In this document: positions 31,506 through 42,953 of the stretch, piece after piece
How the letters are laid out: each line of letters opens with the position of its first letter
Numbering within the stretch: position 1 is the first letter of the stretch
Source of the DNA: Streptomyces sp. SAT1
GTDB taxonomy: Bacteria; Actinomycetota; Actinomycetes; Streptomycetales; Streptomycetaceae
Assembly: GCF_001654495.1 (NCBI RefSeq)
Contig: NZ_CP015849.1
Location: 4,935,501 to 4,999,500 of the forward strand
Length of the DNA stretch: 64,000 nt
Direction of reading: 5' to 3'
Notes under the pieces: generated by a model
What the model was told of the DNA's origin: nothing
What the model saw: the letters and a program-made list of their open reading frames with translations, nothing else
Databases searched by the model: none
Translations under genes and position numbers: made by a program

Positions 31506-32897
31506 ATGAGCCGTTCCGCACACCCCGCCGGGCCCCGTCACGCCGATGTCCTGTCCGAGGGGCACTACGCCGCCCCGCCGGCCGATCTCAACAGCCTCGA
31601 CCCCAAGGTCTGGGCGCAGACCGTCACGCGGGACGCGGACGGGGCGGTGACCGTCGGCGGGGTGTCCGTCGCCCGGCTCGCCGAGGAGTTCGGCACGCCC
31701 GCCTACGTACTCGACGAGGCCGACTTCCGGGCGCGGGCGCGCGCCTGGCGCACCGCCTTCGGGCAGGACGCCGACGTGTTCTACGCCGGGAAGGCGTTCC
31801 TGTCGCGGGCCGTCGTGCGCTGGCTGGCGGAGGAGGGGCTGAACCTGGACGTCTGCTCCGGCACCGAACTGGCCACCGCCCTGTCGGCGGGGATGCCGGC
31901 GGACCGGATCGCCTTCCACGGGAACAACAAGTCCGCGGCGGAGATCGAGCGGGCCGTGGGCGCCGGGGTCGGGCGGATCGTGCTCGACTCGTTCCAGGAG
32001 ATCGCGCGGGTCGCGCACATCGCGCAGTCGCTGGGCAGGCGGCAGCGGGTGCAGATCCGGGTCACCGTGGGTGTCGAGGCGCACACCCACGAGTTCATCG
32101 CCACCGCGCACGAGGACCAGAAGTTCGGCATCCCGCTCGCCGGGGGGCAGGCCGCCGAGGCGGTGCGGCGGGCGCTGAAGCTCGACGGGCTCGAACTGAT
32201 CGGCATCCACAGCCACATCGGCTCGCAGATCTTCGACATGTCCGGCTTCGAGGTCGCCGCGCACCGCGTGGTCGGGCTGCTCCGGGAGATCCGCGACGAG
32301 CACGGGGTGGAACTGCCCGAGATCGACCTCGGCGGCGGCCTCGGCATCGCGTACACCAGCGACGACGACCCGCGCGAGCCGCACGAGATCGCCAAGGCGC
32401 TCACCGAGATCGTCACCCGCGAGTGCGAGGCCGCGCGGCTGCGCACGCCCCGGATCTCCGTCGAGCCGGGCCGCGCCATCGTCGGCCCGACCGCCTTCAC
32501 CCTCTACGAGGTCGGCACGATCAAGCCGCTGGAGGGGCTGCGCACCTATGTGTCCGTCGACGGCGGCATGTCCGACAACATCCGTACGGCGCTGTACGAC
32601 GCCGAGTACAGCGTCGCCCTCGTGTCGCGGACGAGCGACGCCGAGCCCCTGCTGGTCCGGGTCGTCGGCAAGCACTGCGAGAGCGGGGACATCGTGGTCA
32701 AGGACGCGTTCCTGCCGGCCGACCTCGCGCCCGGCGACCTGATCGCCGTGCCCGCCACCGGCGCGTACTGCCGCTCGATGGCCAGCAACTACAACCACGC
32801 CCTGCGCCCGCCGGTCGTCGCCGTCGGGGACGGCGCGGCGCGGGTCATCGTCCGCCGGGAGACGGAGGACGACCTCCTCCGCCTCGACGTCGGATGA
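31506..32897 (+). CDS. lysA: Diaminopimelate decarboxylase
   Basis: Last step of lysine synthesis: meso-diaminopimelate to L-lysine, PLP-dependent. 463 residues from ATG 31506 (GGAGAG site). The PLP Lys is in [10 protein letters not shown]; phosphate and substrate motifs are [32 protein letters not shown], and the partner-subunit active-site Cys in KHCESGD and Tyr in ATGAYCRSM. It begins a run of aspartate-family genes with hom, thrC and thrB. Confidence 0.97.
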   Translation: MSRSAHPAGPRHADVLSEGHYAAPPADLNSLDPKVWAQTVTRDADGAVTVGGVSVARLAEEFGTPAYVLDEADFRARARAWRTAFGQDADVFYAGKAFLSRAVVRWLAEEGLNLDVCSGTELATALSAGMPADRIAFHGNNKSAAEIERAVGAGVGRIVLDSFQEIARVAHIAQSLGRRQRVQIRVTVGVEAHTHEFIATAHEDQKFGIPLAGGQAAEAVRRALKLDGLELIGIHSHIGSQIFDMSGFEVAAHRVVGLLREIRDEHGVELPEIDLGGGLGIAYTSDDDPREPHEIAKALTEIVTRECEAARLRTPRISVEPGRAIVGPTAFTLYEVGTIKPLEGLRTYVSVDGGMSDNIRTALYDAEYSVALVSRTSDAEPLLVRVVGKHCESGDIVVKDAFLPADLAPGDLIAVPATGAYCRSMASNYNHALRPPVVAVGDGAARVIVRRETEDDLLRLDVG

Positions 32898-33073
32898 GGC
32901 GCCCGCGCGGGTGCCCCGAGTTCCGTCGGCCGGGGAAGGCGCCGGAAGATCTCCGTCGTCCGGCCGCGCGAAAATGAAATATACGTCTCACGATCCGGAC
33001 AAATGGCAGAAACTCCGGTCCGGTGAGTGAGACTGGTCCAACCGTAGACGGTATGAGGAAACGAGGTCGGATG

Positions 33074-34420
33074 ATGCGTACGCGTCCGCTGAAGGTGGCG
33101 CTGCTGGGCTGTGGGGTTGTCGGCTCAGAGGTGGCGCGCATCATGACGACGCACGCCGACGACCTCACGGCCCGGATCGGGGCCCCGGTGGAACTGGCCG
33201 GGGTCGCCGTCCGGCGCCCCTCCAAGGTGCGCGAGGGCATCGACCCCGCCCTCATCACCACCGACGCCACCGCCCTCGTCAAACGCGGCGACATCGACGT
33301 GGTCATCGAGGTCATCGGCGGGATCGAGCCCGCCCGCTCCCTGATCACCACCGCGTTCGAGCACGGCGCCTCCGTCGTCTCCGCGAACAAGGCCCTCCTC
33401 GCCCAGGACGGCGCCGCCCTGCACGCCGCCGCCGAGACGCACGGCCGCGACCTGTACTACGAGGCCGCCGTCGCCGGCGCCATCCCGCTGATCCGCCCGC
33501 TGCGCGAGTCCCTCGCCGGGGACAAGGTCAACCGGGTGCTCGGCATCGTCAACGGCACCACGAACTTCATCCTCGACAAGATGGACTCGACCGGCGCCGG
33601 CTACCAGGAGGCCCTGGACGAGGCGACCGCGCTCGGCTACGCGGAGGCCGACCCGACCGCCGACGTCGAGGGCTTCGACGCCGCGGCCAAGGCCGCCATC
33701 CTCGCCGGGATCGCCTTCCACACGCGCGTACGGCTCGACGACGTGTACCGCGAGGGCATGACCGAGGTCACCGCCGCCGATTTCGCCTCCGCCAAGGAGA
33801 TGGGCTGCACCATCAAGCTGCTCGCCATCTGCGAGCGGGCGGCCGACGGAGCCTCCGTCACCGCGCGCGTGCACCCCGCGATGATCCCGCTCAGCCACCC
33901 GCTGGCCTCGGTGCGCGGCGCGTACAACGCGGTGTTCGTCGAGTCGGAGGCCGCCGGGCAGCTGATGTTCTACGGGCCCGGCGCGGGCGGCGCGCCCACC
34001 GCCTCCGCGGTCCTCGGCGACCTCGTCGCCGTCTGCCGCAACCTGCGCGGCGGGGCCACCGGGCCCGGCGAGTCCGCGTACGCCGCGCTGCCCGTCTCGC
34101 CCATGGGCGAGGTCGTCACGCGGTACCACATCAGCCTGGACGTCGCCGACAAACCGGGCGTCCTCGCCCAGGTCGCCACCGTGTTCGCCGAGCACGGGGT
34201 GTCGATCGACACCGTCCGGCAGCAGGGCAGAAATCAAGGCAGCGGCGACGCGGTCGCCGTCGTTCAGGGCGGTGGTGGGCGACGGGAGGGCGGCGAGGCG
34301 TCCCTCGTCGTCGTCACCCATCGAGCGTCCGACGCCGCCCTCACCGGCACCGTCGCGGCGCTGCGCAGCCTCGACACCGTGCGGGGCGTCGCCAGCATCA
34401 TGCGGGTTGAAGGAGAGTAA
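33074..34420 (+). CDS. hom: Homoserine dehydrogenase
   Basis: Reduces aspartate semialdehyde to homoserine with NAD(P)H, the branch point to threonine and methionine. ATG 33074 has a GAGG site 7 bp upstream (33071 and 33053 are alternatives); 448 residues. The Rossmann motif is VALLGCGVVGSEV, the catalytic region includes YYEAAVAGAIPLIRPL and VNGTTNFIL, and GYAEADPTADVEGFDAAAK binds substrate. The C-terminal 90 residues form an ACT domain (HISLDVADKPGVLAQVATVF), the usual site of threonine feedback. thrC starts 6 bp after its stop. Confidence 0.97.
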   Translation: MRTRPLKVALLGCGVVGSEVARIMTTHADDLTARIGAPVELAGVAVRRPSKVREGIDPALITTDATALVKRGDIDVVIEVIGGIEPARSLITTAFEHGASVVSANKALLAQDGAALHAAAETHGRDLYYEAAVAGAIPLIRPLRESLAGDKVNRVLGIVNGTTNFILDKMDSTGAGYQEALDEATALGYAEADPTADVEGFDAAAKAAILAGIAFHTRVRLDDVYREGMTEVTAADFASAKEMGCTIKLLAICERAADGASVTARVHPAMIPLSHPLASVRGAYNAVFVESEAAGQLMFYGPGAGGAPTASAVLGDLVAVCRNLRGGATGPGESAYAALPVSPMGEVVTRYHISLDVADKPGVLAQVATVFAEHGVSIDTVRQQGRNQGSGDAVAVVQGGGGRREGGEASLVVVTHRASDAALTGTVAALRSLDTVRGVASIMRVEGE

Positions 34421-34426
34421 CCAGCA

Positions 34427-35485
34427 ATGACCCACCAGTGGCGCGGAATCATCGAGGAGTACCGGGACCGGCTGCCGGTGTCCGACAGCACGCCCGTCGT
34501 GACGCTCCGCGAGGGCGGTACGCCGCTCGTGCCCGCGCAGGTGCTCTCCGAGCGCACCGGCTGCGAGGTGCACCTCAAGGTCGAGGGCGCGAACCCGACC
34601 GGGTCCTTCAAGGACCGCGGCATGACCATGGCCATCTCCAAGGCGAAGGAGGAGGGCGCCAAGGCGGTCATCTGCGCCTCCACCGGCAACACCTCCGCCT
34701 CCGCCGCCGCGTACGCGGTGCGGGCCAAGATGGTCTCCGCCGTGCTCGTGCCCCAGGGCAAGATCGCGCTCGGCAAGATGGGCCAGGCGCTGGTGCACGG
34801 CGCCCAGATCCTCCAGGTCGACGGGAACTTCGACGACTGTCTGACGCTGGCCCGCGAGCTGAGCGACAACTACCCGGTGGCGCTGGTCAATTCGGTCAAC
34901 CCGGTACGTATCGAGGGGCAGAAGACCGCCGCCTTCGAGATCGTCGACATGCTCGGCGACGCCCCCGACATCCATGTCCTGCCGGTCGGCAACGCGGGCA
35001 ACATCACCGCGTACTGGAAGGGCTACCGAGAGTACGCCGCCGACAAGGTCTCGACGAGGACCCCGCGCATGTGGGGCTTCCAGGCGTCCGGCAGCGCGCC
35101 GATCGTGCGCGGCGAGGTCGTCAAGGACCCCTCCACGATCGCCACCGCCATCCGGATCGGCAACCCGGCCTCCTGGTCGTACGCGCTGGCCGCGCGCGAC
35201 GAGTCCGGCGGCGCCATCGACGAGGTGACGGACCGTGAGATCCTGCGCGCCTACCGGCTGTTGGCCGCGCAGGAGGGCGTCTTCGTGGAGCCCGCGTCCG
35301 CCGCGTCCGTCGCCGGTCTGCTGAAGGCCGCCGAGCAGGGCAAGGTGGACCCGGGGCAGCGGATCGTCTGCACGGTCACCGGCAACGGGCTCAAGGACCC
35401 GGACTGGGCCGTCGCCGGCGCCCCGCAGCCGGTCACCGTCCCGGTCGACGCGGCCACGGCCGCCGAGCGGCTGGGCCTCGCCTGA
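34427..35485 (+). CDS. thrC: Threonine synthase
   Basis: PLP enzyme that converts O-phosphohomoserine to threonine. 352 residues; a GGAGAG site overlaps the end of hom and places it in the same operon. The PLP Lys lies in [14 protein letters not shown]; the phosphate-binding loop is [14 protein letters not shown], and [15 protein letters not shown] is the fold-II signature. A strong hairpin follows at 35533. Confidence 0.97.
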   Translation: MTHQWRGIIEEYRDRLPVSDSTPVVTLREGGTPLVPAQVLSERTGCEVHLKVEGANPTGSFKDRGMTMAISKAKEEGAKAVICASTGNTSASAAAYAVRAKMVSAVLVPQGKIALGKMGQALVHGAQILQVDGNFDDCLTLARELSDNYPVALVNSVNPVRIEGQKTAAFEIVDMLGDAPDIHVLPVGNAGNITAYWKGYREYAADKVSTRTPRMWGFQASGSAPIVRGEVVKDPSTIATAIRIGNPASWSYALAARDESGGAIDEVTDREILRAYRLLAAQEGVFVEPASAASVAGLLKAAEQGKVDPGQRIVCTVTGNGLKDPDWAVAGAPQPVTVPVDAATAAERLGLA

Positions 35486-35532
35486 CCCTCGGGGACGTCC
35501 CGTTGCCCGGCCCCCGGAGGTGGTGTCGGGCG

Positions 35533-35560
35533 GCCCGCGCGGCGTACGCGCCGCGCGGGC
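35533..35560 (+). terminator. Terminator of the hom-thrC unit
   Basis: A perfect 12-bp GC stem with a TACG tetraloop, 48 bp after the thrC stop. It separates thrB from hom-thrC transcriptionally. Confidence 0.8.
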
Positions 35561-35953
35561 GGCACGCGGGGCTCGCGGGGGAGGTGCGCGCGGTACGTGC
35601 GCGGGTCCGCCCGGCCGCCCTCGGGTGCCCGCGCGGGCGACGCCCGCCTCTGCCGGGCCGCGCAACCCCGTGACCTCCCGGCGCGTCCTCACCCGGGAAC
35701 CCCTGGCAGGGGGCACGGGAAGGCTCGCGACACGCATCGTGCGCCTCCTGTGCGCCCTATGTCGCCACTGAACCTTCCTTCGATAGGCTGTGAGGAACCC
35801 GCCCACCGCATATGCCCTCGCATGACGCGGTGCCGTGCCGTTCCCCGCGGCCCCGAGGGTCCCTTCGGGTCCGTCCCGTGTCCGTCTCGTGTCCGTCGAA
35901 ACGCGGTCGAATGTCACTCGACCAGCACGCAGCTCAAGGAGAGTCAACGAGCG
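35561..35953 (+). promoter_or_regulatory. thrB upstream region with candidate -10 box
   Basis: With the terminator this is a 468-bp gap. TAGGCT at 35784-35789 fits a vegetative -10 box; no good -35 partner is visible. The remaining sequence shows no ORF or RNA structure I can support. Confidence 0.35.
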
Positions 35954-36871
35954 ATGGCCGGTCCAGCGTTCCGCGCCGCCGCCGTCCGGGTGCGCGTCCC
36001 CGCCACCAGCGCCAACCTCGGGCCGGGCTTCGACGCCCTCGGCCTCGCGCTGGGGCTCTACGACGACGTCGTGGTGCGGGTGGCCGACTCCGGGCTGCAC
36101 ATCGACATCGCGGGTGAGGGCGGCGAGACCCTGCCCCGGGACGAGAAACACCTGCTCGTACGGTCGCTGCGCACCGCCTTCGACGTGCTCGGCGGGCAGC
36201 CGCGCGGCCTGGAGATCGTCTGCGCCAACCGCATCCCGCACGGCCGCGGCCTGGGCTCCTCCTCCGCCGCCATCTGCGCCGGCATCGTCGCCGCCCGCGC
36301 CGTGACCATAGGCGGCGAGGCCCGCCTCGACAACGCGGCCCTGCTGGAGCTGGCCACCGAGATCGAGGGCCACCCGGACAATGTGGCGGCCTGTCTGCTC
36401 GGCGGGTTCACGCTGTCCTGGATGGAGTCCGGCGCCGCCCGCGCGATCAGGATGGAGCCCTCCGATTCCATCGTTCCGGTGGTTTTCGTGCCCGCGAAAC
36501 CCGTCCTGACCGAGACCGCGCGCGGCCTGCTGCCGCGCACCGTGCCGCATGTCGACGCGGCCGTCAACGCGGGCCGTGCCGCCCTGCTCGTGGAGGCCCT
36601 GACCCGGCGCCCCGAGCTGCTGCTGCCCGCCACCGAGGACCGCCTCCACCAGGAGTACCGCGCGCCGGCCATGCCGGAGAGCACGGCGCTGGTGGAGCGG
36701 CTGCGCGGGGACGGCGTCCCCGCGGTCATCTCCGGCGCCGGGCCCACGGTGATGGCGATGGCCGACGTGGACACCGCCGACAAGGTGGAACGCCTGGCGG
36801 GCACCGGCTGGGCCGCCAACCGGCTGAGTCTCGACCTGACCGGCGCCTGTGTGCTCCCGCTGGCGGGCTGA
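35954..36871 (+). CDS. thrB: Homoserine kinase
   Basis: GHMP kinase that phosphorylates homoserine for threonine synthase. 305 residues from ATG 35954, with an AAGGAG site somewhat far upstream. The N-terminal RVRVPATSANLGPGFDALGLAL and the ATP-binding GHMP motif IPHGRGLGSSSAAICAGI are clear, as is GHPDNVAACLLGG. It has its own leader rather than being coupled to thrC. Confidence 0.97.
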   Translation: MAGPAFRAAAVRVRVPATSANLGPGFDALGLALGLYDDVVVRVADSGLHIDIAGEGGETLPRDEKHLLVRSLRTAFDVLGGQPRGLEIVCANRIPHGRGLGSSSAAICAGIVAARAVTIGGEARLDNAALLELATEIEGHPDNVAACLLGGFTLSWMESGAARAIRMEPSDSIVPVVFVPAKPVLTETARGLLPRTVPHVDAAVNAGRAALLVEALTRRPELLLPATEDRLHQEYRAPAMPESTALVERLRGDGVPAVISGAGPTVMAMADVDTADKVERLAGTGWAANRLSLDLTGACVLPLAG

Positions 36872-37285
36872 CACGCGATTGCCGGATGTGGAGAGGGGGA
36901 ATGTTTGTTGGATCCGGTAGTGTTAATCTCAAGTCTGCACCCGACCCCACCATGGCGAGGTGCTTCGTGTCCCCGTTCGGGACCAACCTTCTTCCGGGAG
37001 CTCCCCAAGCCACTCTGTGTTCCGTACGCCGTACCCGGGCAGTACGCCGTACGCGGACGCTGAGCGGTCCACAGGGCACGCTCCGGAAACGGTGCTACCA
37101 CGCCACGTGACGCCGTGACACCAGGTGCCACGTCCTGTCGCGGCAGCGCCACTCATCTGATATCTCTTCCGCCGCTTTGGCGGACCACCGCCCCGGCACG
37201 GTCCACACAGCAAGGACCGAAGCCGGACAGCACAACCGGTCGCCGAGCCAGACAGGCCGACGTCCGCTCCAGGGAAGGACCCTTC
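36872..37285 (+). promoter_or_regulatory. Long rho leader with candidate promoter and upstream ORF
   Basis: 414 bp upstream of rho. TTGTTG (36905-36910) and a TAGTGT/GTTAAT region (36918-36926) are promoter-like near its start, predicting an untranslated leader of about 350 bases. Within it a 52-codon ORF (36952-37110) starts MARCFVSPFGTNLL. Autogenous attenuation of rho through its leader is known in other bacteria; the same here is inference. Confidence 0.4.
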
Positions 37286-39352
37286 GTGAGCGACACCACC
37301 GATCTGATGGGCGCACGTGTCGAGGAGACCGCTGCCGCGCCCGCCACGGACGCCTCCGCGCCTGCCACCGGTGCCGGCTCCCGGCGTCGCCGTGGCACCG
37401 GCCTCGAGGGCATGGTGCTGGCCGAGCTTCAGCAGGTCGCCTCGGGCCTCGGCATCAGGGGCACCGCGCGGATGCGCAAGAGCCAGCTGATCGAGGTCAT
37501 CAAGGAGGCGCAGGCCCAGGGGGGCGCCCCCGCGAAGGCCGCGCCCGCCACCGGTGAGGCCACCGAGACCAAGCCGAAGCGCCGCACGACCTCCCGCACC
37601 CGTACGGGCGACGACAGCGCCGCCGCGGGCAAGAAGGCCGCCGAGGCGCCCGCCGAGAAGGCCGTGGCGCAGCAGCAGATCGAGATTCCCGGCCAGCCGG
37701 CTGGGGGCCCCGCCCTGGTCGAGCGAAGCCGAGAGCTTGGGGGAGACGACGCCCCCGCCGAGCGGCGCCGGCGCCGTGCCACCGCCGAGGCGGGCAGCCC
37801 GGAGACGGTCACCGCCGAGGCGAAGAGCGAGCCGAAGGCCGACGCCAAGGCCGACGCCTCCGCTCAGCAGTCGCAGCAGGCCCAGGGCCAGCAGGGCGAC
37901 GCCAAGGGCGACGCGGGCGAGAGCGGCGAGAACCGCCGCCGCGACCGCCGCGAGCGCGGTCGTGACCGCGACCGCGACCGTGACCGTGACCGGCGCAAGG
38001 GCGACGACCAGCAGGGCCAGCGTCAGCAGGGCCAGCAGCAGGGCGGCGGCCGCCAGGACCGGCAGGACCGCCAGGACCGTCAGGACCGGAACAACGGCCC
38101 GCAGGACGACGACGACTTCGAGGGCGGCCGTCGCGGCCGCCGTGGCCGCTACCGCGACCGCCGTGGCCGTCGCGGGCGCGACGACGTACAGGAGCCGCAG
38201 ATCGCCGAGGACGACGTCCTGATCCCGGTCGCGGGCATCCTGGACATCCTCGACAACTACGCGTTCATCCGGACCTCCGGCTATCTGCCCGGCCCGAACG
38301 ACGTGTACGTCTCCCTCGCCCAGGTCCGCAAGAACGGCCTGCGCAAGGGCGACCACGTCACCGGTGCCGTGCGCCAGCCCAAGGACGGCGAGCGCCGCGA
38401 GAAGTTCAACGCGCTGGTCCGCCTCGACTCCGTCAACGGCATGGCGCCCGAACACGGCCGCGGCCGCCCGGAGTTCAACAAGCTGACCCCGCTCTACCCG
38501 CAGGACCGGCTCCGCCTGGAGACCGAGGCGGGCGTGCTGACGACCCGGATCATCGACCTGGTGTCGCCGATCGGCAAGGGCCAGCGCGGTCTGATCGTGG
38601 CCCCGCCGAAGACCGGCAAGACCATGATCATGCAGGCGGTCGCCAACGCGATCACGCACAACAACCCCGAGTGCCACCTGATGGTCGTCCTCGTCGACGA
38701 GCGTCCGGAAGAGGTCACCGACATGCAGCGGTCGGTGAAGGGCGAGGTCATCTCCTCGACCTTCGACCGCCCGGCCGAGGACCACACCACGGTCGCCGAG
38801 CTGGCCATCGAGCGCGCCAAGCGCCTGGTGGAGCTGGGCCACGACGTGGTCGTCCTGCTGGACTCGATCACCCGCCTGGGCCGTGCGTACAACCTCGCCG
38901 CCCCGGCGTCCGGCCGCATCCTCTCCGGTGGTGTCGACTCGACCGCGCTGTACCCGCCCAAGCGCTTCTTCGGCGCCGCGCGCAACATCGAGGACGGCGG
39001 TTCGCTGACCATCCTCGCGACCGCGCTGGTGGACACCGGGTCCCGCATGGACGAGGTGATCTTCGAGGAGTTCAAGGGCACCGGCAACATGGAGCTCAAG
39101 CTCGACCGGAAGCTCGCCGACAAGCGCATCTTCCCGGCGGTGGACGTGGACGCGTCCGGCACCCGCAAGGAGGAGATCCTGCTGAACTCCGAGGAGCTGG
39201 GCATCGTCTGGAAGCTGCGCCGGGTGCTGCACGCGCTCGACCAGCAGCAGGCGATCGAGCTGCTCCTCGACAAGATGAAGCAGACCAAGTCGAACGTCGA
39301 GTTCCTGATGCAGATCCAGAAGACGACGCCGACCCCCGGCAACGGCGACTGA
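37286..39352 (+). CDS. rho: Transcription termination factor Rho
   Basis: Hexameric RNA translocase that ends transcription. GTG 37286 has a GGAAGGA site; 688 residues. The N-terminal helix domain ([20 protein letters not shown]) is followed by a 210-residue Arg/Asp/Gln-rich insert typical of high-GC actinobacteria (RDRDRDR and QDRQDR runs). Then come the RNA-binding cold-shock domain ([21 protein letters not shown]), Walker A ([12 protein letters not shown]), Walker B ([16 protein letters not shown]) and the Q/R loops. Residues 140-154 derive from a dispersed repeat. The gene ends in an intrinsic terminator. Confidence 0.97.
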   Translation: MSDTTDLMGARVEETAAAPATDASAPATGAGSRRRRGTGLEGMVLAELQQVASGLGIRGTARMRKSQLIEVIKEAQAQGGAPAKAAPATGEATETKPKRRTTSRTRTGDDSAAAGKKAAEAPAEKAVAQQQIEIPGQPAGGPALVERSRELGGDDAPAERRRRRATAEAGSPETVTAEAKSEPKADAKADASAQQSQQAQGQQGDAKGDAGESGENRRRDRRERGRDRDRDRDRDRRKGDDQQGQRQQGQQQGGGRQDRQDRQDRQDRNNGPQDDDDFEGGRRGRRGRYRDRRGRRGRDDVQEPQIAEDDVLIPVAGILDILDNYAFIRTSGYLPGPNDVYVSLAQVRKNGLRKGDHVTGAVRQPKDGERREKFNALVRLDSVNGMAPEHGRGRPEFNKLTPLYPQDRLRLETEAGVLTTRIIDLVSPIGKGQRGLIVAPPKTGKTMIMQAVANAITHNNPECHLMVVLVDERPEEVTDMQRSVKGEVISSTFDRPAEDHTTVAELAIERAKRLVELGHDVVVLLDSITRLGRAYNLAAPASGRILSGGVDSTALYPPKRFFGAARNIEDGGSLTILATALVDTGSRMDEVIFEEFKGTGNMELKLDRKLADKRIFPAVDVDASGTRKEEILLNSEELGIVWKLRRVLHALDQQQAIELLLDKMKQTKSNVEFLMQIQKTTPTPGNGD
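37701..37745 (+). repeat. In-frame copy of a Streptomyces intergenic repeat inside rho
   Basis: 45 bp (15 codons) with the pattern CTGGGGGCCCC...CGAGCGAAGCCGAGAG, ending GCTTGGGGGAG. It matches, with 8 bp added in the loop, the two copies at about 45397 and 45491. It encodes [15 protein letters not shown] in the disordered part of Rho. Confidence 0.7.
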
Positions 39353-39376
39353 TCCGCGTCCGCCGCGACCGACGAC

Positions 39377-39408
39377 GAAGGGCCGTCCCCGCAAGGGGGC
39401 GGCCCTTC
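39377..39408 (+). terminator. Intrinsic terminator of rho
   Basis: An uninterrupted stem of GAAGGGCC and TCCCC against GGGGG and GGCCCTTC, closed by a GCAA tetraloop, 24 bp after the rho stop. Confidence 0.85.
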
Positions 39409-40139
39409 GCCGCGTCGCGACGGACCGGGGCCGCCCTCGGGGCTGCGCTCCGCTTTCCGGGCTGCGCCCGGCCTTCCGGGGCTGGGGCGGCGCCCCGGCT
39501 GCCGCGCCGTGGCTTCTGGTACGGGCGCACAGCGGCCCCGCCCGCCCGTGGCGAAGCCCTCGGATTCGACCGGTGGCCCCGGCCACGCGCGCGGGCCGGG
39601 AGCCAGGTGCGCGGGCCGGGTGTGCGGGCCATGGCCGGGGCCCGAGGTGCCGGCCGGAACCGGCAGCCGGGCACAGTCTGGGGTCGGGCGTCTCGCGCTC
39701 CGCGACCCTCGGCCGCCGCCCCGCGACACCCGGCTGCACCGTCCCACGAGCCCTGGCCGCCCCGCACCCCGCGACCCCCGGGCGTACCGTCCTCCGCGAC
39801 ACCGGGCCGTGCCGCGCAGCGAGCCCCAGCCGTGCCGCACCGCGCGATCAGGTCGCCCCGCACCCCCGCGCCCCGACCATGCGACACCCCCCCAGGACAA
39901 GAACCGCACTGCCCGAGCCCCGTCCAGCGCCCCTCCCCAGAGGACCTTCACTCCGCAGACAGCCCTCTCCCGAAGCCCCCGCCCCGAGACCTTCCCCACA
40001 GGTCCAGGTGCAACCTTTGCCCCGGTTACCTCGTCTGACCGGGAAGAGCGACGATGGTGCGGTACGGGCGCATTCGGCCGGGCCGGGCCTGACCCTGGCG
40101 ACGAGGGGTAACCGACCCGAGACGAGAGCTGAGGAGCAC
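39409..40139. other. Large GC-rich intergenic region between rho and the LCP gene
   Basis: About 730 bp without a supportable gene on either strand; long frames exist but read as low-complexity Pro/Arg/Ala. Short imperfect inverted repeats rich in GGGCTGCGCCCGG occur near 39440-39490. The last 150 bp should contain the LCP promoter; I cannot place it. Confidence 0.45.
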
Positions 40140-41285
40140 ATGTCCGCCCAGAGCACGCCGGGCCCCGGTATACCGGGGAAGAGGCCCGGGACCGACAGCC
40201 CCCGCCGCAAGGGCGCCGGAGGCCGCCGCCGCAAGCCGCCCGCGGGGCGCCGCAGGGGGCTGCTGGTCGCGGCCTGGACCACCGCGGGGATCGTGGTGCT
40301 CGGCGGCACCGGCGCCGGCTATCTGTACCTCAAGCTCAACGGCAACCTGAAGACGGTCGACATCAACCAGGCCCTCGGCGCCGACCGGCCCTCCAAGGCC
40401 GACAACGGCTCCGAGAACATCCTGGTCCTCGGCTCGGACACCCGCGCCGGCGGCAACAAGAAGCTGGGCGGCGGTACGGACGACGGCAGCGCCCGCTCGG
40501 ACACCGCGATGATCGTGCACGTGTACGAGGGCCACAAGCGGGCCAGCGTGGTCTCCATACCCCGCGACACCCTCGTGGACCGCCCCGAGTGCACCGACAC
40601 CCAGGGCACCGCGCACCCGGCCGCACACCGTGCGATGTTCAACGAGTCGTACGGCACCGGCGGCGCCGCCTGCGCGGTGAAGACCGTGGAGTCGCTGACC
40701 GGGCTGCGGATGGACCACTACCTGGAGGTCGACTTCAGCGGCTTCCAGAAGCTCATCGACGACCTCGGCGGGGTCCGGGTCACCACCACGAAGGCCATCG
40801 ACGACCCCAACAGCCACCTGAACCTCACCGCGGGCACCCACACCCTGGACGGGCGGCAGGCGCTCGGTCTGGTCCGCACCCGGCACGGCGTCGGCGACGG
40901 CTCCGACCTGGGGCGCATCCAGCTCCAGCAGGCGTTCGTGAAGGCACTGACCGACCAGGTCAAGCAGGTCGGGGTGTTCACCAGCCCCAAGAAGCTCTAC
41001 GACCTCGCCGACACCGCGACCAAGGCGGTCACCGCCGACTCCGACCTCGGCTCGGTGAACTCGCTGATCTCCTTCGCCGACGGCCTCAAGGGCATCAGCT
41101 CCAGCCGTATGACGATGGTCACCATGCCGGTGCGGTACGACCCGGCCGACCCCAACCGCGTGCTCATCGAGGAGAGCAAGGCCCAGCAGGTCTGGACGGC
41201 CCTCAAGGCCGACCGGCCGATCCCCCGCGCGGCCACCGAGGGCACGGCGACCGGCGAGGCCAAGGGCGTCGTCAGCGGCTCCTGA
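40140..41285 (+). CDS. LytR-CpsA-Psr (LCP) family cell-wall ligase
   Basis: Attaches teichoic-acid-type or other glycopolymers to peptidoglycan at the outer face of the membrane. 381 residues; ATG 40140 has a GAGGAG site. A basic cytoplasmic tail (RRKGAGGRRRKPPAGRRR) precedes one membrane segment (LLVAAWTTAGIVVLGGTGAG). The LCP domain shows NILVLGSDTR, RSDTAMIVHV, SVVSIPRDTLVD, DHYLEVDFSGFQKLIDDLGG and ALGLVRTRH, the conserved Arg/Asp set that binds the polyprenyl pyrophosphate. The C-terminal tail is short. Confidence 0.95.
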   Translation: MSAQSTPGPGIPGKRPGTDSPRRKGAGGRRRKPPAGRRRGLLVAAWTTAGIVVLGGTGAGYLYLKLNGNLKTVDINQALGADRPSKADNGSENILVLGSDTRAGGNKKLGGGTDDGSARSDTAMIVHVYEGHKRASVVSIPRDTLVDRPECTDTQGTAHPAAHRAMFNESYGTGGAACAVKTVESLTGLRMDHYLEVDFSGFQKLIDDLGGVRVTTTKAIDDPNSHLNLTAGTHTLDGRQALGLVRTRHGVGDGSDLGRIQLQQAFVKALTDQVKQVGVFTSPKKLYDLADTATKAVTADSDLGSVNSLISFADGLKGISSSRMTMVTMPVRYDPADPNRVLIEESKAQQVWTALKADRPIPRAATEGTATGEAKGVVSGS

Positions 41286-41456
41286 GGACCGCCCCCGCGG
41301 CCAGGGGCGAGCCGCCCCCGCCGCCGGGAACAAATGGCCGCACCCCCCGGTTTGGGGAGATGGCACCAGTCCTGGCAGACTGGTACGTCGGCTCCGGTTC
41401 ACGCCCCCCGCACCCCGCGGCGGCGACCCGGCGCCCTCCCGAACATAGGAGACACC

Positions 41457-41681
41457 TTGAAGCGCGACATCCACCCCGAGTACGTCGAGACGCAGGTCAG
41501 CTGCACCTGCGGCGCGTCGTTCACGACCCGCAGCACCATCGACTCCGGCACCATCCGGGCCGAGGTCTGCTCCGAGTGCCACCCGTTCTACACGGGCAAG
41601 CAGAAGATCCTCGACACCGGTGGCCGTGTGGCCCGCTTCGAGGCCCGCTTCGGCAAGGCTGCCGCCGGCTCCAAGAAGTAG
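41457..41681 (+). CDS. rpmE: Ribosomal protein bL31 (zinc-binding form)
   Basis: 74 residues from a TTG at 41457 with AGGAG 5 bp upstream: [19 protein letters not shown]. Cysteines in SCTCG and CSECHPF form the zinc site that marks the C+ type of L31, the zinc-replete form. It precedes prfA, as in related actinobacteria. Confidence 0.97.
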   Translation: MKRDIHPEYVETQVSCTCGASFTTRSTIDSGTIRAEVCSECHPFYTGKQKILDTGGRVARFEARFGKAAAGSKK

Positions 41682-41791
41682 CGAGCCCCAATCCGCCGGT
41701 CCACGGCCGCACCCCCTCACCGGGGCGCGCCCGGGACCGGCGTTTTTGGTCGCCCGCCCTTCCCCTCCCCACGCAGTAGCAGGAGCCCAAG

Positions 41792-42868
<1,077 letters not shown>

Positions 42869-42953
42869 GGCACACCCGGCCGCGGCGGCGCCCGGAGCAC
42901 CACGGCAGGGACGTACGGACGTACGGACGAACCACCAAGCACGGAGGACCAGC

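Noticed and set aside
39409-40139. Long open frames on both strands between rho and the LCP gene
   Set aside because: Low-complexity Pro/Arg/Ala content, no ribosome sites and no motif; typical of frames left open by high GC.
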